From assembly GCF_014190915.1 (NCBI RefSeq), contig NZ_JACHVU010000002.1, forward strand, positions 186,001-250,000: DNA of 64,000 bases, in the 5' to 3' direction. Source of the stretch: Mycolicibacterium iranicum (GTDB lineage Bacteria > Actinomycetota > Actinomycetes > Mycobacteriales > Mycobacteriaceae). The position numbers and the translations under genes are program-made. This document shows, one piece after another, positions 25,565 through 33,960 of the stretch. Under the pieces are notes generated by a model. The model ran no database searches. It was not told where the DNA came from and worked only from the letters and a program-made list of their open reading frames with translations. The first letter of the stretch is position 1, and the number at the start of each line of letters is the position of its first letter.

Positions 25565-27199
25565 TGAACGCCCGGCGCCTTCCCAGAACTGCGCCCGCAC
25601 CGCCTTCTTGTCCGGCTTGCCCAGCGCCGTGATCGGCACGGAGTCGGCGACGACGACCTGCTTGGGCACGTGCACCGACCCCTTGCGTTCCTTCACCGAC
25701 GCCTGGATCTCGGCGATCATCGTCGACACCGCACCCTCGGAACCGTCGGCATCGGGCCGCAGCACCACCACGGCCGTCACGGCCTCGCCCCACTTCTCGT
25801 CGGGGGTGCCGATCACACATACCTGGGCGATCGACGGGTGTTCTGCCACAACGTCTTCCACCTCGCGGGGGAACACGTTGAAGCCGCCGGTGACGATCAT
25901 GTCCTTGGTGCGGTCGACGATGAAGTAGAACCCGTCCTCGTCCTCGCGGGCCAGGTCGCCGGTGTGCATCCAGCCGTCGCGGAACGTGTCGGCGGTGGCC
26001 TCCGGAAGGTTCCAGTACCCACCCGACAGCAGCGGGCCCGCGACGCAGATCTCACCGACCTCGCCCTGGGGCACCGGCGTGCCGTCCTCGCCGAGCAGGG
26101 CCACCCGCGCGAACAGCGTGGGCCGCCCGCACGACGTCAGCCGCTTGTCGTCGTGCTCTTTCTTCGACAGGTAGGTGATGACCATGGGCGCCTCGGACTG
26201 GCCGTAGTACTGCGCGAAGATCGGACCGAACCGGCGGATCGCCTCCTTCAGCCGCACCGGGTTCATCGCCGAGGCGCCGTAGTAGACGGTCTCCAGTGAC
26301 GACAGGTCGCGTGTGTGGGAATCGGGGTGGTCCATCAGCGCGTAGATCATCGACGGCACGAGCATCGTCGCGGTGATCTTCTGCTCTTCGATGACACGCA
26401 GCACCTCGGCCGGGTCGAACTTCGTCAGCACGATGAGCTCGCCGCCCTTGACGATCACCGGCGTGAAGAACGCCGCACCCGCGTGCGAGAGCGGGGTGCA
26501 CATCAGGAAGCGCGGGTTCTCCGGCCACTCCCATTCGGCGAGCTGCACGGTGGTCATGGTGGTGATGGACTGCGTGGTGCCCATGACGCCCTTGGGCTTG
26601 CCGGTCGTGCCGCCGGTGTAGGTGAGCCCGCCGATGTGGTCGGGAGGGAGATCGGCGGCGACCAGCGGCTGGGGGGAGTACTTCGCGGCTTCGGCGCTGA
26701 GGTCGACGGCGGTCACGCCGGCCTTGGCCAACTCCTCGGGCACCGGACCGATCGTCAGCACCTGCTTGAGCGAGGGCACCTTCTCCATCAGCCCCAGCGC
26801 ACGCTCGACGAACATCGGGTTGGGGTCGATGATCAGCGACGTGACCTCGGCGTCGGAGAGCACGTACGCGTGATCGTCCAGCGAGCCGAGAGGGTGCAGT
26901 GCGGTGCGGCGATAGCCCTGCGTCTGGCCCGCGCCGATGATCATCAGGACTTCGGGCCGGTTCAGCGACAGCAGGCCGACGGCCGCGCCGGTGCCCGCGC
27001 CGAGCGCCTCGAAGGCCTGGATGTACTGGCTGATGCGGTCGGCGAGTTCGCCGCCGGTCATCGTGGTGTCGCCGAGGAACAGGACGGGCCGGTCCTTGTG
27101 ACGCTTCAGCGCGCCGACGGTCAGGTGGCCGGAGTGCAGGAAATGGCGGAGCTGGGCGTCTGACGAGCGCTCATGCGAGGGAGCAACAGCCGAAGTCAT
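25556..27199 (-). CDS. fadD8: Acyl-CoA ligase FadD8
   Basis: 547 residues. Motifs: LTYTGGTTGKPKGVMGTTQS near 205, YYGQSEAPMVITYLSK near 335, GWMHTGDLAREDEDGFYFI and RTKDMIVTGGFNVFPREVE, and a C-terminal ITALGKPDKKAVRAQ with the catalytic Lys. It activates a fatty or steroid-derived acid to the CoA ester. Position and sequence style match Rv0551c. ATG 27199 is chosen because TAGTCT ends seven bases before it and CTGACT lies 17 bases further up, a leaderless promoter; the KstR-like box at 27211-27224 overlaps it, so repression linked to sterol metabolism is plausible. Confidence 0.9.
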   Translation of the reverse strand: MTSAVAPSHERSSDAQLRHFLHSGHLTVGALKRHKDRPVLFLGDTTMTGGELADRISQYIQAFEALGAGTGAAVGLLSLNRPEVLMIIGAGQTQGYRRTALHPLGSLDDHAYVLSDAEVTSLIIDPNPMFVERALGLMEKVPSLKQVLTIGPVPEELAKAGVTAVDLSAEAAKYSPQPLVAADLPPDHIGGLTYTGGTTGKPKGVMGTTQSITTMTTVQLAEWEWPENPRFLMCTPLSHAGAAFFTPVIVKGGELIVLTKFDPAEVLRVIEEQKITATMLVPSMIYALMDHPDSHTRDLSSLETVYYGASAMNPVRLKEAIRRFGPIFAQYYGQSEAPMVITYLSKKEHDDKRLTSCGRPTLFARVALLGEDGTPVPQGEVGEICVAGPLLSGGYWNLPEATADTFRDGWMHTGDLAREDEDGFYFIVDRTKDMIVTGGFNVFPREVEDVVAEHPSIAQVCVIGTPDEKWGEAVTAVVVLRPDADGSEGAVSTMIAEIQASVKERKGSVHVPKQVVVADSVPITALGKPDKKAVRAQFWEGAGRSVG

Positions 27200-27206
27200 G
27201 ACCAAC

Positions 27207-27235
27207 AGACTAGAACGTGTTCCAGTTTTAGTCAG
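27207..27235 (-). promoter_or_regulatory. fadD8 promoter with overlapping KstR-like operator
   Basis: On the minus strand CTGACT (27230-27235) and TAGTCT (27207-27212) are 17 bases apart, and the -10 box ends seven bases before ATG 27199. Between and over them lies TAGAACGTGTTCCA (27211-27224), which fits the TnnAACnnGTTnnA consensus of KstR, the TetR repressor of cholesterol catabolism genes. The flanks extend the dyad to ACT..AGT. Confidence 0.65.
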
Positions 27236-27265
27236 CAGGGTCTACCGGATTGGCCCGATCAGCCG

Positions 27266-27649
27266 TCACGCGTCCACGCGGAGGGGTCCGGGGCCGAACT
27301 CCGGATCGAGCCTGCGGGGCCGGTCCCGGGCGACATGCTCCAGGGGGCGCAGGGCCGCGACGGCGCCGCCCAGGTGCTCGATGGCGAGGCTCTCTCCGGC
27401 GACGACCCTGCTCACCAACGTCGCCGCGCGGGTGCGGAGGACGTTCAGCGCGACGGGGGCGGCGCAGTGGTCGTGCGCCGCGTCGAACGCGCTCAGCCGG
27501 GCGACGGCACGTCGGCGCCACACGAGGTCGAAGCTCTCGCCGGCGGCCGCGCGCTCGACGTAATGGCAAGTGTCACTGCGCAGCTGGCCGATGCCGATCA
27601 CTGCGATACCGACCGCGAGTGGTCGGTTCGCCACCGGACAAAGTTCCAT
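27266..27649 (-). CDS. Protein with two tandem Phd/YefM-type antitoxin domains
   Basis: About 127 residues from ATG 27649, with GGGGTGAG just upstream (GTG 27655 is the alternative). Residues 15-55 (IGIGQLRSDTCHYVERAAAG, then ESFDLVWRRRAVARL) match the Phd/YefM antitoxin N-terminal fold: an LR-x-x-x-x-Y-x-x-x-V motif, AGE, then a strand ending xVARL. A second, weaker copy follows (NVLRTRAATLVSRVVAGESL to GGAVAALRPL). No toxin gene of PIN or RelE type lies next to it. Single Phd-like proteins are often orphans in mycobacteria; a tandem arrangement is unusual. Gene reality is fairly but not fully secure. Confidence 0.55.
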   Translation of the reverse strand: MELCPVANRPLAVGIAVIGIGQLRSDTCHYVERAAAGESFDLVWRRRAVARLSAFDAAHDHCAAPVALNVLRTRAATLVSRVVAGESLAIEHLGGAVAALRPLEHVARDRPRRLDPEFGPGPLRVDA

Positions 27650-27807
27650 GCTCACCCCGAGATTCAGCGCCGGCCATCTGTGACGGCAACGTCACAATGC
27701 CATGCGCGATCCCCACGCGCCAGCACGAAGTTAATCACCATCTAACAGATTCTCGCGAGGCTCTTCAGGACCCGGATTCAAGGACCGCGCGCAATAACCT
27801 ATTTGGC

Positions 27808-27966
27808 GTGGACGAGCCTGCACTTCGGCACTATGTGTACCACCGTGCGGCGGGAATGTCGGCCGATTCGCCCCCGGCGCGACCGAAGGAGAGATCACGG
27901 CCGACGCCTTCCGGCAACTTCTGCCGCCGACGCGCCTTCACGGGGACCGCGGCGCCGCTAGGGTGA
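27808..27966 (+). CDS. Possible leaderless small open reading frame upstream of the tandem-TetR gene
   Basis: GTG 27808 is preceded by TAACCT with exactly seven bases between, the same spacing found at well-supported leaderless genes in this window. It opens a 52-residue frame (MDEPALRHYVYHRAAGMSAD at the start) that ends at TGA 27966, six bases before the chosen start of the regulator gene. The product is Pro/Arg-rich and matches no family I know. It could be a regulatory leader peptide or simply chance. Confidence 0.3.
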   Translation: MDEPALRHYVYHRAAGMSADSPPARPKERSRPTPSGNFCRRRAFTGTAAPLG

Positions 27967-27971
27967 GCCCT

Positions 27972-29225
27972 GTGTCAGGTACTGCGGCAGTCCGCTCGGA
28001 GGACCGCAGGCGGCCCAAGGACCGCAAACAGCAGATCGCGCGCGCCTCGGCGGAGGCCTTCAGCGAACTCGGCTATCACGCGGTCAGCATGGAGGACATC
28101 GCTGCGCGCGTCGGTGTGACCGCCGCATCCCTGTACCGCCACTACACGCGCAAGTACGACCTGTTCCGCGCAGCGGTGCTGGGCCTGGGGGAACAACTCG
28201 TGGCCTGCACGGCATTCGCCGACGACGCCGCCCTGTCAGACCCCGCAGGCCTGTGGGACCAGATCGTCGGGGCGCTGATCGACGTGACGCTGAAGAACCG
28301 GACCAGCGGCAGTCTGTACCGCTGGGAGGGCCGGTACCTGGAAGCCGAGGACCAGGCCGTCCTCAACGCCCAGATCAAACTTGTTAATCGCCGTATGCAA
28401 CGGCCCCTGCTGCAGATGCGCCCGGAACTCGACAGCAAGCAGCGCTGGACGATCTCCGCGGCGGTGCTCAGTGCCATCGGCAGCATCACCGATCACCACG
28501 CCAAGCTGGCGGCGCCCGACCTGCGCAGGCTGCTGGCCACCATGGCTTCGGAGATCCGGGACGCCGAACTGCCGCCCATCTCGACGGCGAGCGAGGCGGT
28601 GGGCGCCCGGAATACGGCGATCAGCGCGGCCGGCGACTACGAGATGATCCTCAACACCGCCATGCTGCTGTTCAACAAGCACGGTTACCGCGAGACCGGG
28701 ATGGACGACATCGCCTCGGCGATCGGGGCGCCCACCTCCAGTCTCTACCGGTTCTTCAACGGAAAAGGCGCCATCCTGGCCGCCGTGTACCGCCGTGCGG
28801 CGGACCGGGTGTCCGGCGACGTGACGACGATCCTGAGCGACACCACCGATGCCCGCGAGGCGGTGTCGCGGCTGATCGACGCCTATGTCTGGCGCTCGTT
28901 CGTCAATCCGGAACTGGCATATGTGTATTACGCCGAGCGGGTCAACGTGCCGGCCGAGGATCGTGGGGTCCTGCACAACATCCAGCGGGCCACGGTCGAG
29001 GCGTGGGTTCGGCAAGTCGCCGAGGCGCGGCCGGGAATGTCGCCCGACGAAGCGAGATTCGCCGTTCATGCCGCGTTCGCGCTCGTGATCGACGTCGGCA
29101 GGCTCGTCCGCTATGAGAACACCGAATCCTCGCGGCTGGTCGTGGCGAAGCTGCTGCGCATACTGCTGCTCGGCGGGGCCGTACCCGCACCTCCCCGACG
29201 ACGGGTCAGGAAGAAGACCCGCTGA
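27972..29225 (+). CDS. Tandem TetR-family repressor (Mce3R-like)
   Basis: About 417 residues containing two complete TetR units. The first DNA-binding region is ASAEAFSELGYHAVSMEDIA to SLYRHYTRKYDLF (about residues 24-60) and the second is LLFNKHGYRETGMDDIA to SLYRFFNGKGAIL (about 230-265). A single chain with two TetR units is the architecture of Mce3R, which represses the mce3 operon and lipid genes in M. tuberculosis; it also directly precedes a yrbE-mce operon here. GTG 27972 is chosen because TAGGGT ends seven bases before it; GTG 27963 would lie inside that box. It probably controls the downstream operon. Confidence 0.88.
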   Translation: MSGTAAVRSEDRRRPKDRKQQIARASAEAFSELGYHAVSMEDIAARVGVTAASLYRHYTRKYDLFRAAVLGLGEQLVACTAFADDAALSDPAGLWDQIVGALIDVTLKNRTSGSLYRWEGRYLEAEDQAVLNAQIKLVNRRMQRPLLQMRPELDSKQRWTISAAVLSAIGSITDHHAKLAAPDLRRLLATMASEIRDAELPPISTASEAVGARNTAISAAGDYEMILNTAMLLFNKHGYRETGMDDIASAIGAPTSSLYRFFNGKGAILAAVYRRAADRVSGDVTTILSDTTDAREAVSRLIDAYVWRSFVNPELAYVYYAERVNVPAEDRGVLHNIQRATVEAWVRQVAEARPGMSPDEARFAVHAAFALVIDVGRLVRYENTESSRLVVAKLLRILLLGGAVPAPPRRRVRKKTR

Positions 29226-29580
29226 TCTCCCGGCCGTGTGAACGGCCACCGTTCCGAACGCCGAATTGTCGCGCGCGCATATTCCGCGCGTCGACGCCCG
29301 CCGAAAGTCGCTGTGCCGAAAGCGCGAAATCGCGGTCGTGGCCCGTCCGGCAGCCGTATGTTAATGAATGTTCGGCGAAAGCTTGACGCGAACAACGTCA
29401 CCGCCCTACCGTGTCGAACGGCTAGCGACCTAGTTAAACAAGTGGACCTGACGCAGTGACGGGTCGCCCGAGCGGGAAGGTGGCGCGCGTGGCCCAGCGA
29501 CGACACACGACCGCCCCCCGCCCGGATACGCCGCGAATGCTGTTGCCAGTCACGAGGTTTCACCTGTTACGGCGGCCGGT
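29226..29580 (+). promoter_or_regulatory. Intergenic region and promoter of the mce operon
   Basis: This 355-base gap lies between the tandem-TetR gene and yrbEA. TTGACG (29383-29388) and TACCGT (29407-29412) are 18 bases apart, a good housekeeping promoter, predicting a start near 29419 and a 5' leader of about 160 bases. Within the leader an Arg-rich frame from GTG 29456 ends in ATGA overlapping the yrbEA start. I see no strong long palindrome that would mark the regulator's operator. Confidence 0.6.
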
Positions 29581-30432
29581 ATGACAGCGAAAGAGGCCGG
29601 CGACATCCCGGGCACCCAGGTCGTGCAGGACTGGGCCGGAGGCTACGTCAGACGACATCCGCTGGCGTCCCTCACCACTGTCGGGGATCAATTCATCCTC
29701 GCCGTGCACACCGTGCAGTTCTTCCTCATCGACCTGTTCACCGGCCGGTTCCAATGGCAGGAGTTCATCCGGCAGGGCGCGTTCATGGCCGGCACCGCGG
29801 TGCTCCCGACCGTGCTCGTCGCGCTGCCCATCGGCGTGACGTTGTCCATCCAGTTCGCGCTGCTGGCGGGACAGGTCGGCGCGACGTCGCTGGCCGGGGC
29901 GGCCAGCGGCCTCGCCGTGATCCGGCAGGCCGCGTCGCTGACCGCGGCGATCCTGATGGCCGCCGCCGTCGGTTCGGCCATCACCGCCGACCTCGGCTCC
30001 CGCACCATGCGGGAGGAGACCGATGCGATGGAGGTCATGGGCGTTTCGGTGGTGCGTCGCCTGGTGGTGCCGCGCTTCGCCGCCGCCATCATGGTCGGCG
30101 TCGCGCTCACCGGCGTCGTCTGCTTCGTCGGCTTCCTGGCCAGCTACCTGTTCAACGTGTACTTCCAGAACGGGGCGCCCGGCAGCTTCGTCGCGACGTT
30201 CGCCTCGTTCGCCACCACCGGAGACATGGTGGTGGCCCTGGTGAAGGCCGTCATCTTCGGCGCCATCGTGGCCGTGGTGTCCTGCCAGAAGGGACTGTCC
30301 ACCGAGGGCGGCCCCACCGGTGTCGCCAACTCGGTGAACGCCGCGGTCGTCGAATCGATCCTGGTGCTGATGGTCGTCAACGTCGCCATCAGCCAGCTCT
30401 ACATCATGCTGTTCCCGCGGGTGGGGCTGTAG
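29581..30432 (+). CDS. yrbEA: YrbE-type permease A of the mce transporter
   Basis: 283 residues with about five or six membrane helices, MlaE-type permease. Conserved elements: QFILAVHTVQFF, TVLVALPIGVTLSIQFALL, and the cytoplasmic EETDAMEVMGV near 145, which corresponds to the EExDA loop that binds the ATPase. With YrbEB it forms the inner-membrane channel of the Mce lipid importer; the ATPase MceG is encoded elsewhere. The next gene starts two bases after its stop. The operon number (mce1-8) cannot be assigned from sequence alone. Confidence 0.92.
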   Translation: MTAKEAGDIPGTQVVQDWAGGYVRRHPLASLTTVGDQFILAVHTVQFFLIDLFTGRFQWQEFIRQGAFMAGTAVLPTVLVALPIGVTLSIQFALLAGQVGATSLAGAASGLAVIRQAASLTAAILMAAAVGSAITADLGSRTMREETDAMEVMGVSVVRRLVVPRFAAAIMVGVALTGVVCFVGFLASYLFNVYFQNGAPGSFVATFASFATTGDMVVALVKAVIFGAIVAVVSCQKGLSTEGGPTGVANSVNAAVVESILVLMVVNVAISQLYIMLFPRVGL

Positions 30433-30434
30433 AC

Positions 30435-31292
30435 ATGTCGGCGTCGTCGTTCACCCCGGCCGTTCTCGCGCCGGCGCTCCGCGTCTACCGTAGGACCACA
30501 GCCCCGGTCATGCAGCTCGGGCACATGCTCGTCTTCTTCGGCCGCGCCATCGTGGGTGTGCCTGTCGCGATCAAGCAGTATCGCAAGGAGTTCGTCCGGC
30601 TGCTCTCCGACATCGCCTGGGGCAACGGATCATTGGTCGTCGGAGGCGGAACCGCCGGCGTGGCCGTCGTACTCGGTATCACCGTCGGGGCCCTGGTCGG
30701 CATCGAGGGCTACAACTTCCTCGATCTGCTCGGCCTGGGACCGGCGACCGGCATCATCTCCTCGCTGGTCAACACCCGCGAGCTGGCGCCGATCGCGGCC
30801 TCGCTGGCGTTCGCGACCCAGGCCGGCTGCCGGTTCACCGCACAACTGGGCTCGATGCGCATCGCCGAGGAGATCGACGCCCTCGAATCATTAGGGATCC
30901 GGCCGATTCCGTACCTGGTCACCACCAGGCTCATGGCTTCGGTGATTGCGGTGATCCCGCTGTACGTGGCCTGCCTGGCCGTCAGCTATCTGACCACCCA
31001 GTTCGTCGTACAGATCATCAGCGGCGGATCCGCGGGCTCGTACCTGCATTACTTCACGTTGATGCTGGCCGGTCAGGACATCCTGTACTCGGTCCTGAAG
31101 ACGGTCATCTTCGTATGGATCGCCTCGACCGTCCAGTGCTACTACGGCTATTACGCCAGCGGTGGACCGGTCGGGGTCGGTGTGGCCGCGGGACACGCGA
31201 TGCGCGCCAGTATCACCGTCGTGATCATGGTCAACATGCTGCTGACCATGGCGCTGTGGTCGGTCGATTCCGGGGCGAGGTTCGGCGGCTGA
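30435..31292 (+). CDS. yrbEB: YrbE-type permease B of the mce transporter
   Basis: 285 residues, partner of YrbEA. Helices alternate with the conserved NTRELAPIAASLAFATQAGC and the ATPase-contact loop RIAEEIDALESLGI near 140. The C-terminal GGPVGVGVAAGHAMRASI is typical of YrbEB. ATG 30435 follows the yrbEA stop after two bases, and its own stop overlaps the mceA start by one base (TGATG). Confidence 0.92.
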   Translation: MSASSFTPAVLAPALRVYRRTTAPVMQLGHMLVFFGRAIVGVPVAIKQYRKEFVRLLSDIAWGNGSLVVGGGTAGVAVVLGITVGALVGIEGYNFLDLLGLGPATGIISSLVNTRELAPIAASLAFATQAGCRFTAQLGSMRIAEEIDALESLGIRPIPYLVTTRLMASVIAVIPLYVACLAVSYLTTQFVVQIISGGSAGSYLHYFTLMLAGQDILYSVLKTVIFVWIASTVQCYYGYYASGGPVGVGVAAGHAMRASITVVIMVNMLLTMALWSVDSGARFGG

Positions 31293-32908
31293 TGGCGAAT
31301 CCCTATGAGCTGGACGGGCGCGGGCCCTCGGACCGCCAGCTGCTGGGCTGCGGGGTCGCGCTGCTGCTCGTCGCCGCGGTGGTGTCCGGCGCGCTGCTGG
31401 TCAAATCCACCGGACGGATGGACGCGCACGTACGCGTGGTCGCCGCACTGGTCAACGTCGGCGACGGGCTACCGCAGCGATCCGACGTCAAGTACCACGG
31501 CGTTCTGGTGGGCGCGGTGACGGACGTGACGCCCGCCCAGGACGGCGACCCCAACTTCGTGCACATCGACCTCGACCCCGACTACGCCGCGGCGATCCCG
31601 GCGGGGGTCACGGCGCGTGTGGTGCCCAGCAACGTGTTCGCCGTCTCGTCGGTCCAGCTGGTGCACCACGGGTCACAGAGCGGCGGTGGCCCGGCGATCC
31701 GGTCGGGTGCCGAGATCCCCGAGGATACCGAACTTCCGACGGTGCTGTTCCAGACCACCATCAGCAAGTTGCGCGACATCCTGGCCGCCACCGGGCGCGG
31801 TCGCGAGGACGACACGGTCGGCATCCTGGCCGCCGTCAACGCCGCGACGGAGGACCGTCGCACCGAATTGCTCACCAGCGGGGCGCAATTGAACCGCCTC
31901 GTCGACGAGCTCGATCGCATCGTCGCGACCGAGCCCGGTCCGACGACGGTCTCGGCCCTCGTCGATGCGACGCGCGGCCTCGCGCAGACCGCGCCGGACC
32001 TCGTCGACGCACTGCACCAGGCCGTGCAACCCATGCAGACGCTCGTCGAGCAGGACGCGCAGCTCACGTCGCTCGTCAACGGGGGCATCAACACGCTGGG
32101 CACGACCCATACGGCGCTGAACAACCACACCGAGCGGCTGGTGCGGATCACCTCCGAGCTGACCCCGGTCATCGGTAGCCTCGCCGATACCTCCCACCAC
32201 TGGGTGCCTGCCTTCGTCAAGCTGAACCAGTTGTCGCAGAAGTTCTTCGACGAGGTCTGGATCCACGAGCAGGACATCGGCAACATGCGGGTGAATCTGT
32301 CGTTCACGCCCACCTACTCCTACACCCGGGCGGACTGCCCCCAGTACGCGGGCCTGAAGGGGCCGAGCTGTTTCACCGCACCCCTGGTCCCCACCCGTCC
32401 GGAACTTCCCGATGTCCTACTGCCACAGAACTTCCAGCCGCCACCGGACCTGGCGCCGCCTGCAGGCACCGAGGTCGGCCCCAGCGGGAACCTCATCGCC
32501 GTGGGGCCGCCGCTGGTGAACCCGAACCCGAGCCTGGTGGACCCGAACCCACCGCTGCCGCCGTGGATGAACCCGTCGCCGCCGGTGCCGGGAACGGCCA
32601 ACCCCGCACTTGTCCCGGTGCCGCCTCCGCCGGTTCCGCTGTCACCGGTGGCGCCGGTGGCGCCCAAGCCGGGCGACCCGCCACCGCCGGTCCCCGCGCC
32701 TTCCGCTCCGGGCCCGCTGCCCGCCGAGGCTGCTGCACCGGCGAGCTACGGCGGCAACGTCGGACCCGTAGGCAGTCGTGGGGAACGGAACCAGCTCGGT
32801 GTCCTCACGGGACAGCCCGCGTCGGTGGCCACGCAGCTGCTGCTCGGGCCCGTCGCGCGGGGCACCACGGTGTCGGCCGACGGGCAGACACATGGGGGTT
32901 CACGATGA
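31292..32908 (+). CDS. mceA: MceA protein with a long proline-rich tail
   Basis: 538 residues, long for MceA (425-455 in M. tuberculosis Mce1A/Mce3A). One N-terminal membrane helix (about 18-38), an MCE domain (about 40-130, SDVKYHGVLVGAVTDV) and a helical region to about 350. Then comes about 150 residues rich in Pro, with repeated PNP and PPP units (NPNPSLVDPNPPLPPWMNP), and an unrelated basic end. Mce tails of this kind are thought to reach the outer membrane. Cys in TRADCPQYAG and GPSCFTAPL may form the conserved disulfide. Confidence 0.9.
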   Translation: MANPYELDGRGPSDRQLLGCGVALLLVAAVVSGALLVKSTGRMDAHVRVVAALVNVGDGLPQRSDVKYHGVLVGAVTDVTPAQDGDPNFVHIDLDPDYAAAIPAGVTARVVPSNVFAVSSVQLVHHGSQSGGGPAIRSGAEIPEDTELPTVLFQTTISKLRDILAATGRGREDDTVGILAAVNAATEDRRTELLTSGAQLNRLVDELDRIVATEPGPTTVSALVDATRGLAQTAPDLVDALHQAVQPMQTLVEQDAQLTSLVNGGINTLGTTHTALNNHTERLVRITSELTPVIGSLADTSHHWVPAFVKLNQLSQKFFDEVWIHEQDIGNMRVNLSFTPTYSYTRADCPQYAGLKGPSCFTAPLVPTRPELPDVLLPQNFQPPPDLAPPAGTEVGPSGNLIAVGPPLVNPNPSLVDPNPPLPPWMNPSPPVPGTANPALVPVPPPPVPLSPVAPVAPKPGDPPPPVPAPSAPGPLPAEAAAPASYGGNVGPVGSRGERNQLGVLTGQPASVATQLLLGPVARGTTVSADGQTHGGSR

Positions 32909-33960
32909 AATACCGTGGTGCGCTGGTGGGTCTGTCGCTGTTCATGGTGGTGGCGGTGACGCTGACCTGGCTGGTGTACGTGACGCTGCGCCGCGACGTC
33001 GCCGGTTCCACGGTCCCGTACGGCGCGATGTTCACCGACGTGTTCGGCCTGCGTGAGGGCGACGACGTACGGATGGCGGGCGTTCGCGTCGGGCGTGTCG
33101 AGAAGATCGAGCTGCAGGGCGATCTCGCCAAGGTGTCGTTCGTCGTGCAGAGCGATCAGCAGCTGCTCGGCACGACCGTTGCGTCGGTGACCTACCAGAA
33201 CATCGTCGGGCAGCGGTACCTCGGTCTGTCGCTGGGCAAGACCGGCGACCCCGGCCCGCTGCCGGCGAATTCCGTCATCCCACTGGAACGTTCGGAGGGC
33301 TCGTTCGACGTGACGACCCTCCTGAACGGTTACGAGCCTTTGTTCAGCCTGCTGGATCCGCAGGATGCCGACAACCTCACCAAGGGCGTGATCCAGTCGT
33401 TGCAGGGCGACGAGGGATCGATCACCGCGCTCGTCGCCCAGACGTCGCAACTGACCGAATCATTCGCCGGCCGTGACGAAGAACTTGGGACGGTGATCAC
33501 GGATCTGAACACCGTGATGGCCAACTTGGCCGAGCACAACAACAGTCTCGACCAGGTGCTGACCCAGGTGCAGTCGGCGGTCGCGACCTTCAACGGCCGG
33601 CGGCAGGAGCTGGTGGATTCCACGGGCTCGATGGCGCGCGTCGTCCGGCAGCTGGCGACCATCACCGACGAGGTGTATCCGTCTCTGAACGAACTAGTCG
33701 AACGGGAACCCGGTTTCGCCGGCCACATGGTGACGATCGAACCCCAGCTGGCCTTCACCGGTGCCAATCTCCCGCTGCTGCTCAAAGGGTTTGCGCGCAT
33801 CACCGGTGAGGGTGCGTATGCCAATGCCTACGCGTGCGACCTGAACGCGACCGGGTTCTTCCCGGGGCTCAACGACGTCGTACCGATCGTCGTGGATGCC
33901 GCCACCCCGGGTAACGACGCCAGGTACTCCCCGAAGTGCAGGAACATGGCCAATGGCTGA
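32905..33960 (+). CDS. mceB: MceB protein
   Basis: 351 residues. N-terminal membrane anchor (about 6-27), MCE domain (about 38-115, VRMAGVRVGRVEKIEL and NIVGQRYLGLSLG) and a long helical part that would build the tube of the complex. Near the end is the conserved CDLNATG and a second Cys near the C-terminus, as in other MceB proteins. ATG overlaps the mceA stop by four bases. The absence of a tail makes it one of the short subunits. Confidence 0.92.
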   Translation: MKYRGALVGLSLFMVVAVTLTWLVYVTLRRDVAGSTVPYGAMFTDVFGLREGDDVRMAGVRVGRVEKIELQGDLAKVSFVVQSDQQLLGTTVASVTYQNIVGQRYLGLSLGKTGDPGPLPANSVIPLERSEGSFDVTTLLNGYEPLFSLLDPQDADNLTKGVIQSLQGDEGSITALVAQTSQLTESFAGRDEELGTVITDLNTVMANLAEHNNSLDQVLTQVQSAVATFNGRRQELVDSTGSMARVVRQLATITDEVYPSLNELVEREPGFAGHMVTIEPQLAFTGANLPLLLKGFARITGEGAYANAYACDLNATGFFPGLNDVVPIVVDAATPGNDARYSPKCRNMANG

